Both the position numbers and the translations under genes were made by a program. A model generated the notes under the pieces. That model worked only from the letters and a program-made list of their open reading frames with translations. It was not told the origin of the DNA and did no database searches. A stretch of DNA of 64,000 nucleotides from a virus: the IMG/VR virus record IMGVR_UViG_3300030104_004631, positions 1 through 64,000 of that record, one strand, 5' to 3'. Shown here piece by piece: positions 25,301-29,566 of the stretch (its first letter is position 1; every line of letters starts with the position of its first letter).

Positions 25301-28300
25301 GTTTCTGGTGCTACTGCTACAATTGCTACTGGTGGTATTACTTCAGTACATGAATGGTATAACAATTACAGTAATGTAAAAACTATTGAAAATGCTAAAA
25401 CTAGTATATCTTCTTTAATTCAAGGTTCTGTTAACAATACTAATCTTTGGGTCGCACCTGAACAGTTCGATCAAAATTGGACACCAACTCTGACCACAGT
25501 TACCGCTAATGCAGGTTACAGTCCAGACTCTACATTAACATCTGAAAAACTTGTAGTTACTGCAACTAATGGTGAACACAAGATTGAAAGAACTTATAAT
25601 TTAACATCATTTGATACATTTGATACTGATACAATTAAATGGGATAATGGTTCAGAAACATTTGATACTGGTGCTAATCTTGCAACACAAACATACACAT
25701 CTTCAATGTTTGTCAAAAAAGGAGAAGATGATAGAGTTAGATTTACAGTTCTTTTAGATACTGGTGCAGAATATGGACACTTTAGTGTCAATCTAACCAC
25801 AGGTGTTGTTGGTAGTATATTCTCTACTTCTGGCGTAAATGTCTCTGCACATGGATCTATCCCTCTTGGTGATGGATGGTATAGACTATTCATGACAATA
25901 GATATTGGATATGGATTTGGTTCTCTTAAAAATAGACTTAGTGTTCTTAGTAGTACTGGTTTATTGGATTATACTGGTGCTGGTGGAACTGGTGTATTTG
26001 TTTGGGGTGCCAAACTTACTACAAAATCACTTGGAACATATGTTTCTGTTCTTGGAACCGAATTCTATACAAATGCAGAGTATAATATTAAAACATTTGC
26101 ATTAGATCTGTTAAGAGGTTATGTAAAACAAGCACTTAATGATACTTTGGTAAGTCCATCACCAGCCGCAGGTTTCTATAAATTCTATGATAGTGCTAGT
26201 GCTGCATATTATAATACTGATACAGCGATGGCATTTGTTGGGACTAGTTTGGACATAGTTGCTGGACAACTAAAAGATACTGAACATTTCACTACAATTT
26301 CTGAAAATAATGGATTATCTACAATAACTAAAGTTTATGGTGACCGTGATATTCCTGTTGGAATTAGTGGTGAGATAGTTCAATCTGATTATGCGTACTC
26401 TGTTACATTGGATGTTTCTGCAGAAATTCAACAACTCACTTTAAATGAAGCAAAGGTTGCTAAAGTTTATAAGAGATTTAGAATTGATGGAGTTATTACT
26501 GATGGTCCATTCACAATGAATGAAGTTGTCCAGAAGCAAGGTGATTCTGGAATTACTGGTGTTGTATATGGTTTCCATGAAGATGCTAATTACAAGTATC
26601 TCGATGTTGCTGTAACTGCAGGAACATGGCAAGTTACAGACGTAATTCAAGGTGCAGCAAATACAACACTTGCTCAGATTAGTGCGATTGAAAGTAGACT
26701 GCATGTCATTGATGTTAAGGGTTCCTTTACTGAAAACATTTCATTCAAGGGATATACAAGCACACAATCTGCAGACCCCGTTTCTTATACTACTAATGTT
26801 GCAGCAGTTCTTGATAATACTGGAGGAAGACTACAGGTAGATACAGCATCTCTTCTTGGATCTCTTGAAACAACATCTGTTGTTTATCCTAATTCATCTA
26901 GAGAATACTTGGATGTTAAGAAATATAATGGTCTTGATGTTCAAGTAGGGGATAAAGTTGCTTCTATTGGTCATGTGAGATTGACTGTAAGTGTAGATGC
27001 TACTTTAAATACTTTCACTGTTGGTAACAGAATTTATCGCATTATTAATGGTGGTCAGGACACTAGTAATTATGGTATTATTACTGAATATGATTCAACC
27101 AATAATTACGTTTATTATGTTCCTGTTGAGGGAACAATAGGAAATGGTCACACCATTGGTGATTATTCATCTACTAATGACACTTTAGTTGGACAAGCAA
27201 CAGTTTCTGCTGCAACTACTATTGCTGGTGGAGGTTCTGCTCGTATTCAAGAAATTCGTGATGTTTCTCTTAACAAGAGATTATATCTCACAAATGTTAA
27301 TGGAACCTTTAGTGCTAGAGATGGTCTCAGAGGTGGAGATAACTATAGATCCGCAGTTATTACTAGAAAAGAACTTAAAGCAAGGACTAAGAGATTCTTT
27401 AAAGGATTTGATGGAACTCAAACCATATTTAATTTGACTACCAGTAACGGTACTCAATATCTCCCTGATCCTGATGGTCATATGATGATCTTTATAAATG
27501 GTATTTTACAACCTCCAGGAGCAGGAAATGCATATACAGCATTCTCTGATAAAATTCAATTTAGTGAAGCTCCTGAACTTGGTGCATCGTTTACAGGATT
27601 CTATCTTGGTAAATTAAGACAATTAGATGATATTGGATTTGAATTTGATTCCTTACGTCAATCATTTAACCTTAAGCGTAACGACATTTTCTACTCGCTT
27701 ACACTCACTGATGGTGTTCAATCATCCACTATTCGACCAGAAAATAATATTATTATTTCTGTTAATGGTGTTCTTCAGGAACCAGGTATTGGTTTTGAAC
27801 TTGTTGGTTCTAGAATTATATTCTCTGAAGTTCCTCGTTTTGGATCAACATTTGTAGGATTCTCTTATGTTGGTTCTGAGGCAGACGTTGATGCAGACGT
27901 AGTTGTACCACCAGTTGAAGCGGGTGACTTTATTGATATTGAAGGTGAGGTAAGTGACCGTGAGGTTGCAGTTATAGAATCTTCAAACTCATTAATTACA
28001 TTTGATTATCTTGGATCTGTCTTTGGACAAAATGCAAATGCTACTGCAGTCTTAACTAGTGGATTTATTGAAAGGGTTAGCGTAACATCTGGTGGATCTG
28101 GATATACCTCTAGACCTGTTGTAAGATTAGATTCTATTTCTGGATTTGAAGGTCAGGTGAAGGCACTTATTGGTATTGCTGGAGTCACGGTTACAAATGT
28201 TGGTTCTGGATATAAAAATCCTGAGGTTGATGTTGAAACTACGGTTCCTACAGATTGGACTCCACCAGATCTTTCACAGTATGGTGAAGAACTAATAGAT

Positions 28301-28315
28301 CCAGAGATCCTATAA
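7304..28315 (+). CDS. Giant 7003-aa gp7-position baseplate/virion protein
   Basis: A single uninterrupted frame of 21 kb follows gp6, where T4 carries gp7 (about 1032 aa). The N-terminus (to about 110) and residues 650-735 (F-L-P-D-V-P-E-L-D-Y, then Y-P-K-D-Q-I-I-K-P) look like a gp7-type wedge core; this equivalence is mainly positional. Approximate modules: ligand-like strand module 140-215; GxGY repeats 300-610, 1123-1316, 3010-3243 and 6923-6986; YHYH domain 1418-1553; EF-hand loop 1603-1614; beta-propeller-like 1824-2200; LamG-like 2205-2428 and 4179-4350; YPR repeats 4066-5686 with helical inserts; CBM-like 6045-6248; two C-terminal strand modules 6700-6855. LamG, CBM and propeller folds often bind glycans, so peripheral receptor contact is plausible. 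Confidence 0.8.
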   Translation: MNINKVSQSIASQSPEFLKTDYPLFNKFIEYYYRSQEKTGMGQNIINNFLQYLDIDKLDINILGGTTKVVEAITAESDEIVVESVDSFLDTNGSILIGDEVIYYENTTSSPNISLSPGISYDQVKLKWVGLAQIIDSYDGTTVRFPLTSQSSPVSPPTAQHLIVSLYGEVLIPGVDYTVDEDNIVFTTAPRTRQLGDDNSQSYITFLNGFIENSIIAIDDISPDFGDSKTNFFIRRNGAKYEPVADEYILAVYDNKLLEPKKDFFIDSDIFIFNEAPLNGRTLSLYSIEAPIPSFGSGVIGYARVNNDGKLTSIEINKTGSGYEYKYPPKVSISSTNGGSGAAASALVNGVKNSILLDGGKGYSDTNPPTVVIQAPTSSGSVQAELKAVVTNGEVSSVNIENSGSGYTFIPRVSFKQPGGAKLGTVTLSNTSVAGTISVLDGGQGYTTAPEVYIDEPLGDNPVKARLTAVLTNGVVTSINIVSAGQGYLTTPRIAIIDPTSAQVLETVVDSNGRITSIELLSGGLGYDDVPSVYIVDSREDGGTGAVATASVFNGKITDINISNFGTGYSQTEPPSVIIQNPPEAKCSVEIGLNEVTGFSISKKGSGYDKDKFIGCARAASGIVNYDETGNAVFSNNTTATAAIVDAEVKCLDALFVKRLLDKYTEQFLPDVPELDYTKIDVRNAIKSVKDFYSTKGTSFSIAYLFKLLYGEQVTVSYPKDQIIKPSNATWSIDTILRATLVSGDPTNIKDGLLTQDSSIADANIGAASALIENYISIKTSDVELFELVLSEETIQGTFVVPYKTKLAEPLNTTDSIITVDSTIGWPERNGEFLIGDSELIQYKEKSLNQFIECTRSVNNIVEDWDSATEVTSNLLVYINKGTTQEVVLSVVGIVDAQQTTLTDTGSYYLKGDKLTVSKLGGTSVTPELTTWLYNVKKLIEVESITYGGVDDRFATVTCKNNHGLLVGDQVTLYGANPILFNGTFLVKSRDTALIFQYQLPQPAEVVPQGNILVSVDLNKGKSDNAAVLNSIGPYTTNIQNSFFNTNHVYVASTGIPNYSIGPFPGSALLPGNQRKLNRFPLDPQTISVKNDISPGAIGTWINGTSVWSYKSDVTKTFGPVTSIGITNAGSDYDASNPPNIEITGGSGTGATAAVTVNGSITEIVVTAGGSGYTSSPLVSIVGGGGSGAAATAIVTKGVVSSILMNTNGTGYTSQPSITIVGGGGTGATATASVRGPVKSVSVTNGGASYTSNPTVTLNSGSGAVAQAIVSNGRIISIAIISAGSGYTTAPSVTIQGDGFGAVARAGIDVDGENAGRVTSVEIINRGINYIQGTTVINLTSVGSNATFTPNVFKWTYNLQETTTVDAAKGSVFAGYNNQYGGEYAHISNPQRLRYILGDNLFEQVGTGNILEQEDQLTHSPIIGWAFDGNPIFGPYGYSDPTDQSSAIAKLNTSYKLKTNLVLDASTNPAPVRTAGPLLSIEPAGRFIEDYEYSFGLGDLDQYNGRFCKTPDFPDGRYCYFITIDNSDAGIAEFPYVLGPNFNSIVDSWNLNKDAIQQNIPTGVVRYRDPYENVDIDVERAPNVSTNALTTEDGDILLFDIEDENKDGVISQEETDDPDQLFEESPLQLFDYFPKVKFDSKVDIEVETTTKFEDASVTGFTVEDAGKSYQVDDILVFDNTNTDGSGVSARISKINGETVSAYTFETVEDQFFGVLTTSTPHNIVVGDSAFIDYTPVMDETNKTFIVRQFKGIEQITIDQAGSGYDSEIPPTITIDGDGQSGELRANVTSTGAINVVDIVNSGSGYTKNPRVILSHPQVFKRADYYVSLIQHENYVKINDVVANDQKEVFFCGKTLDAGGLEVAFVAKFSELGVKEWEKTIESTAGVNYTEFLKLDVSGNNIWVVGQNKPNIISLSAYNPDIILVKYVQAADGLSASLSFQKGYAGISGSTRSDNITTVKKYSDTRYIIGGYTNTNSANPQDAFIASIDSAGSFAAKRKLASASGSEKITDLIVLNDAVYFIMETSATDGAADSKLAFGKALVGTSEITIEWIKEINNVAYSFRDTSLVVDEFDEFYITSTLALKTDNTVKDGFWVGKIDTTGDLIWNYRYAVASGNSIELASRSTIDIFGELNIAFTKTNTTTNLKTVDTVKISYNGTLKKHTNTAFDRNNIEGITANAITVDNSGDPYVFGQTQWNRNEFLFDFTTGGSQTTDITGHYTPTIVQAGDSVRFLGNYAFIQGYQTASPSTWENAAIKIPAASLGTKLNDSWTLEFMLYKNGSEYQSHSQTQYTLLNIGDATDATGGLWLYYDDSSGKLELVVTNSSTAINSAGGALQSTATTMFANNSWQFIGVKKDVNTFTVYVNGISVLTGTIASTALGGKDIHIGNIPGKNGTVTQFRKNEQFQGYIDNLRLRNRAVTPTVPSDVTTLPPIASYALAYNWTDDAWFTNYLERYDYIDYVGFGLKSDKDSDSDRLGDKGLQTNTQIGFVRTAITPVTGSTLTVTNTTFALGSVGLQGLDFEDATINMTENTESLAYSNDEWSSRTATVPSPGSKKLKISAEINNRYYMKTTNTLKIDNIQEITLNQNFNITIGSKLVLNNTSGSFINSGYVLRKDTTNNKVYLAVNNNAWSDDLNTGRLSTAQFDESSSYGIVGSTPSDVNVITNYNFVDKINTTPGTFDFDLADYNLDKTAATTGNGNLDEFATFKPFAIADYKVKIVEISGSSSFIPGSVVDITASDISFNTAKSTAQITNLTGVTKITLISTLDKILQATAVANTNEVYVITGNRHYFSVGDNINIDGNPTQEVGGTAYDEYDGSFIIDSVVSNKEFTYKLSAVAQTSPATTASNVNIFAKSPVLKMYYGHQYLFDVSHSSMLGTNLSFAKDNLYKLEYSFNSIERVGTPGLTGQGQPTPTIKLKVDRSIVTNISYYFDPSRTGTDSPIDSNSYLDVVDSPYLGTFTVTEIAGATITTGATSFKFLLANEPEGNANITTTTYTTSSKKAVGSIGDIRLINSGGFYSKLPIVTGIQSSRKIERIQITEPGTEYAIGVYNSVPISGDGEGGFVTITVANGQDAEGATIPGQIQSVDITSPGKGYTTASIDIESIEGILGSGLTGSGADISVIIPAFGTGAVIFAKGTNVGKIKKLKNNNFGYDYTHDYTLRPEITFPINAQLTSTSILDSITVTDPGSGYSQSPAVILTGGGGSGAIAEASIRNGRIESIIIKDPGAGYSSSPTVELRSSFNYVVNLDLGLLQFAFPHGIANGSEVTLNVVDTGDGVEFPLSSGATGRLNGTTTYYAITGTTNSLENDQMKLAITPANAELGDGLAFVNAGTGRQQVLTKAFGAAAEANVITSTFLEGELVYQGSSLTAATATGYVSTNEGWQIGPRILKIVNYDNNFTKGERITGVISKSSGIISDINIAKGVLEIGPITKTTGQFVDDVGKPSEIIQKIQDSYYYQDFSYAVKSSVSIGDWKDILIKNVHPASFKVFGELNLEEYGYIANKEIDFELTKSVELTREAVVPNIQNFALAEPIYSEFNNTEVLFRQKRLTSSENILTSVVQRLDDISNQFDGVKTQFPLTVNNGTNVIASGDQLLIVLNGVAQTPNTSFEVQGDSIVFAEPPQPPASVKYVNITINSQATKDLEFSFTSGIFPNIGNSLVGVVSTARLTVTNVSGNVISGFITQGTFISGEQCQVGATGFSGTLSSITDVTSNGLFLFNEKVTNLTGDTAKVETSNLESGQETPLGKLRYSIGAATTDIELVANTNAGGALPAGTFTLNDDYQIGSEIITVTQVVNGSDSTTITVTRGVSGTAAVSQQENIPIYSTEISITNTLTLSKTTGTYQSTPGLYDIQLDDYIIGAKSGVVAQITATSAYQDPITNEFIEQVNISEGSSFFGLLFNRLTSISYPNKVLDNISESQVSIVDFTDNATAFDSSFPPSESISNNILIYDNETGAFTDNEYIRNYKVDYGSEYGGTFGNTDEINIKKLTFKNSVGDGFLSRGQVIRTTDTKAEIIGYNSAQKTAFLGKIGRSSYDGNDYHTATFVEGAQLNTSNKKFGTACLALSAGTSAHTFVSGVTNAIIASNGATGSFTAATGTTYDPFTGDMVIEIGTHTLTTANKVTITDSGVVFTCAQDGNTANKAYPRATDPASGSALTITAVTSTTITVNVTAVAIDEYLTIPTSSEFGFGTGAFTIECWIKLNTIAAGSKTIFDMRSGATELAPYLYVDGANIKYFNNGSVTITGASNLVVNTWYHIALSRTGTSTKLFLNGTQEGSTYSDSSNYGSTKPIRIGGDYAGSAITAGYVDDFRVSNNARYTTAFTAPTGVFQGDSNAKLLFHFDGVDGQTYTEDWSGGESLTVTEEFNNDAILATNRSIGKHTYNGGTSSNAITITAGSVNKDVTNATYDYQTGVLVLTIGSHSFTTSDTLTIGANKLSFTCTLDNNATSHTYPRTTDPAYGTALAITAVTGTTVTVNVGVASKGFAGRTHRYYDAADLILKNSDFIKKEVVYQMRQRYPELVILGTRYTPTNAIYDAATGLLSMTVDGNTLSNGGTLTPVTATYTPTTGVMVITSYNHGLSNGKRINIKVGGITFQCNEDSYGSNHPYPRSGDPIAGKWIPVANVTQNTFEVNVGISSNTTTHQFESALTDAITVEKDRIKINDGALSFTCEMDGNTSTKTYPRATDPASKQVALPIISSSNTNLTVNVGPSPLVNFQPTGATYDPATGAFVMTITNHTINTGTQIRLTADSFTFTCTQDGGSAQKTYPRATAGDGSPDPAYNTALDVTAVGTTTQDISTASYDPATGILTVDSDGAHGLSTGNRIQIADNSLTFTCAYDSNATNHTYPRQTDPIRGEWVEVTVVDSDTFTIDIGKSSDTSTHAFVSASAGALIKQTGTVTVNVGVSSQSDQYAHTFVSAAANAVVTGGNYTHKFISAVANSVIGDQGINCEDDIRDTLNAIVQDLRNGSNTHIWDASSYYVDRTTTPVTIAQIEPAVKETLFAYEKVDEMLQYIITNTLWTIQGDHGLTQKTDTTITDSTYPAGVHTFVSGVTNAITAGGGASGTFTAATGTTYNPATGVMVIEIGSHSLITSNTVTIANGGVTFTCDADNNTLETAYPRATDPASGTALAITAVTATTIRVNVGKAVPTFTPTGATYNAATGDMVLTIGSHSLTTSSRVAIAIGGITFTCTMDGNVSNKSYPRATDPAANAVLAVTAADATTITVNVGASSAKDQYAHTWVSSTTDAVKVLTFTTGDCADVYSTIGNLIDILTDTIEEATASPAIDHLATITRLLPAIEFQGGEVDALNELEFNLSYHDSATDTAYTHRLDPSSQDRFRDAANLIRENTSVIVDKAAFDMIDRYPDLANDMPRNADGSGNGTLRCKTDLGLIVEGVAKDIEHGGNKNTVRAAKFYVDSKNELQHIRLQVWQSVFAHDRLGVYLKQCVTGDLDYTNTDNIITSDWGITNDAIQQFTATGATYDPATGLIVATIGSHSLQVGREINVADGSLTFSCAGGTGTHIFVSGVTNAITANSGGPFTAAAGTTYDPSTGNLVLEIGSHSLTTSNTISIQDLGLVFTCDADNHSSLHPYPRSTDLASINTVGLNNGVLAISAVTGTTITVNVGAVTSSQVGYPRSTDPASGSNLEIVAADATTITFNVGSTTNVQAHTFVSATSNGITTVGQCANVKSAIDTLITTINDIIAPTSNDFNIGADRLYFNREYISQEISGRTGALGLLGTELNYSIPSGTFAALSYDITNYRTYIEEFIIAAISDLQTGGNNSSIAQMEKFLDATKKITPVGDELYAFFFAHELIKTVSEKAIKNLLYTNGDSISGDQYAASHTNIAAYRDSESPTDINEVWYRMRDLIDFGLDTLFPGDVEARSVVKNILYNKNYYKAEIESLVNSQFGVSSWAYNSFIDDVVNNVQYDYITSNTVDTQTAYSLEFSSLSGSFVVGETIIGGATTAIVLYASGSRMVIGTVTGTLYSAGDSLSAPVSGATATIATGGITSVHEWYNNYSNVKTIENAKTSISSLIQGSVNNTNLWVAPEQFDQNWTPTLTTVTANAGYSPDSTLTSEKLVVTATNGEHKIERTYNLTSFDTFDTDTIKWDNGSETFDTGANLATQTYTSSMFVKKGEDDRVRFTVLLDTGAEYGHFSVNLTTGVVGSIFSTSGVNVSAHGSIPLGDGWYRLFMTIDIGYGFGSLKNRLSVLSSTGLLDYTGAGGTGVFVWGAKLTTKSLGTYVSVLGTEFYTNAEYNIKTFALDLLRGYVKQALNDTLVSPSPAAGFYKFYDSASAAYYNTDTAMAFVGTSLDIVAGQLKDTEHFTTISENNGLSTITKVYGDRDIPVGISGEIVQSDYAYSVTLDVSAEIQQLTLNEAKVAKVYKRFRIDGVITDGPFTMNEVVQKQGDSGITGVVYGFHEDANYKYLDVAVTAGTWQVTDVIQGAANTTLAQISAIESRLHVIDVKGSFTENISFKGYTSTQSADPVSYTTNVAAVLDNTGGRLQVDTASLLGSLETTSVVYPNSSREYLDVKKYNGLDVQVGDKVASIGHVRLTVSVDATLNTFTVGNRIYRIINGGQDTSNYGIITEYDSTNNYVYYVPVEGTIGNGHTIGDYSSTNDTLVGQATVSAATTIAGGGSARIQEIRDVSLNKRLYLTNVNGTFSARDGLRGGDNYRSAVITRKELKARTKRFFKGFDGTQTIFNLTTSNGTQYLPDPDGHMMIFINGILQPPGAGNAYTAFSDKIQFSEAPELGASFTGFYLGKLRQLDDIGFEFDSLRQSFNLKRNDIFYSLTLTDGVQSSTIRPENNIIISVNGVLQEPGIGFELVGSRIIFSEVPRFGSTFVGFSYVGSEADVDADVVVPPVEAGDFIDIEGEVSDREVAVIESSNSLITFDYLGSVFGQNANATAVLTSGFIERVSVTSGGSGYTSRPVVRLDSISGFEGQVKALIGIAGVTVTNVGSGYKNPEVDVETTVPTDWTPPDLSQYGEELIDPEIL
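8200..9130 (+). repeat. GxGY module array 1 in the giant protein
   Basis: About seven degenerate units of 35-45 codons each encode a strand, then G-S/T/Q-G-Y, a P-P or A-P turn and V-x-I. They resemble arrays at 10670-11250 and 16330-17030 and isolated units in other virion genes. Such regular Gly-Tyr turns suit a beta-helix or beta-sandwich stack. Confidence 0.7.
10670..11250 (+). repeat. GxGY module array 2 in the giant protein
   Basis: This is the cleanest array. Successive units carry G-S-G-Y-T-S-S-P, G-T-G-Y-T-S-Q-P, G-A-S-Y-T-S-N-P and G-S-G-Y-T-T-A-P, each followed by V-x-I and a G-G-x-G-S/T-G-A-x-A segment. The period is near 40 codons. Confidence 0.8.
19500..24360 (+). repeat. YPR repeat block in the giant protein
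   Basis: Ten degenerate units of about 70-80 codons can be counted by their Y-P-R motif. A typical unit has T-Y-D-P-A-T-G, strands with I-G-S-H-x-L-T-T, a T-F-T-C-x-x-D segment, Y-P-R-x-T-D-P, then I-T-A-V-T-x-T-T and V-N-V-G. Several units carry H-T-F-V-S-G-V-T-N-A-I between them. A LamG-like domain and helical inserts interrupt the array. Confidence 0.85.
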
Positions 28316-28318
28316 ATA
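28311..28318 (+). promoter_or_regulatory. Late promoter box (TATAAATA)
   Basis: A perfect T4-type late box lies on the stop codon of the giant gene (TAA 28313-28315), 19 nt before the ATG of the 407-aa fibre-like gene. Confidence 0.7.
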
Positions 28319-28337
28319 ACTAAAAAAGTAGTGAGTA

Positions 28338-29561
28338 ATGGCTAAACAATCCCTAAACATTGGTACTACAGCTAATGATAATACAGGTGATACGCTAAGA
28401 AGTGGTGGCGATAAAATTAATGATAATTTTAACGAACTTTACACTGCTCTTGGAAACAATACTGCGTTAAGTATATCTCTTTCTAATCCGTCTACGGGTC
28501 AGGTACTGAAATATAATGGTAGTTCTTTTGTTCCTGCTAATTTTAATGCATTAACTTCTGCATTGGATGTTTCAGGAAATAGTATTATTTCTGCTTCAAA
28601 TGGAAATATTACACTTGCTCCTAATGGAACTGGAGATGTTCTTATCACTGCTGGAGGTGAAACTGCTACTTTTGACGGTGCTACTGGAGGTGTTAGTGTA
28701 GGATCAACTATTTCCTATAAAAACGAGTATACTGCTCTTGGTAATGCACCTGCAGCTACTAATACTGGTTATTTCTTTACGGTTGATGGTGATGATAATC
28801 CTTATGTAAATATTAATATCACTGCTGGTGGTGCTGGTGATGTAAGAGCAAAAATTATTACTGAATATTCTAGTGTTGGTCTACTAACAGATGTCGATAT
28901 TACAACTGCTGCACCTACAGATGGACAAATTTTAAAGTGGAATGCTAGTGGAAGTAAATTTGTTCCTGGAGATGATAATGCAGGAGCAAGTTTACAGAAT
29001 ATATTTGCAACTGTTGCTGGTGATACTGGAACTACAACTGCTAACTCTACTACAGATACACTAACTGTTGCAGGTGGTACTAACATTACTACTGCAGTTT
29101 CAGGAGATACAGTTACAGTTAATTTCAGTGGATCGTTAACTACAACTTTTGCTGCATTAACTGATACTGATGTACCTTCTATTACTCAGGGAGATTCTTT
29201 ATACTGGAATGGAACTGATTGGGTTGTAACTCGCAGTCCGATGACTTGGTGGGAACTGAGTGCTGTTGGTGGGTCTCACTTTACATTTGATGGTCCTGGA
29301 TTCTCTGCACCTACAGAAGATCCAACATTGTATGTTATGCGAGGCATGACATACGCATTTGATAACGGTGCAAATGGTACTAACCATCCATTTAGAATCC
29401 AAAGTACTCAGGGACTTTCTGGAACTCCATATACTACAGGTCAATCTGGTAGTGGAACAAGTATTCTTTATTGGACTGTTCCTATGGATTCTCCAAACAC
29501 TCTTTATTATCAATGCACTGTTCATTCTCTTATGAACGGCACTATCAATATATTAAACTAA
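28338..29561 (+). CDS. 407-aa tail-fibre-like protein with C-terminal cupredoxin-like domain
   Basis: The N-terminus (L-N-I-G-T-T-A-N-D-N-T-G-D, then K-I-N-D-N-F-N-E-L-Y) is the attachment motif common at the start of T4-like cyanophage and other phage fibres. The middle is Thr/Ala/Gly-rich beta-structure containing fibre-type Q-I-L-K-W-N-A-S-G phrases. Residues about 310-407 look like a cupredoxin: N-H-P-F near H350, then Y-Y-Q-C-T-V-H-S-L-M with C393, H396 and M399, the same C-x2-H-x2-M spacing as amicyanin. Copper binding is inferred, not shown. It has its own late promoter and lies 5 nt before the 1374-aa gene, which carries a related domain. Confidence 0.75.
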   Translation: MAKQSLNIGTTANDNTGDTLRSGGDKINDNFNELYTALGNNTALSISLSNPSTGQVLKYNGSSFVPANFNALTSALDVSGNSIISASNGNITLAPNGTGDVLITAGGETATFDGATGGVSVGSTISYKNEYTALGNAPAATNTGYFFTVDGDDNPYVNINITAGGAGDVRAKIITEYSSVGLLTDVDITTAAPTDGQILKWNASGSKFVPGDDNAGASLQNIFATVAGDTGTTTANSTTDTLTVAGGTNITTAVSGDTVTVNFSGSLTTTFAALTDTDVPSITQGDSLYWNGTDWVVTRSPMTWWELSAVGGSHFTFDGPGFSAPTEDPTLYVMRGMTYAFDNGANGTNHPFRIQSTQGLSGTPYTTGQSGSGTSILYWTVPMDSPNTLYYQCTVHSLMNGTINILN

Positions 29562-29566
29562 TATAA

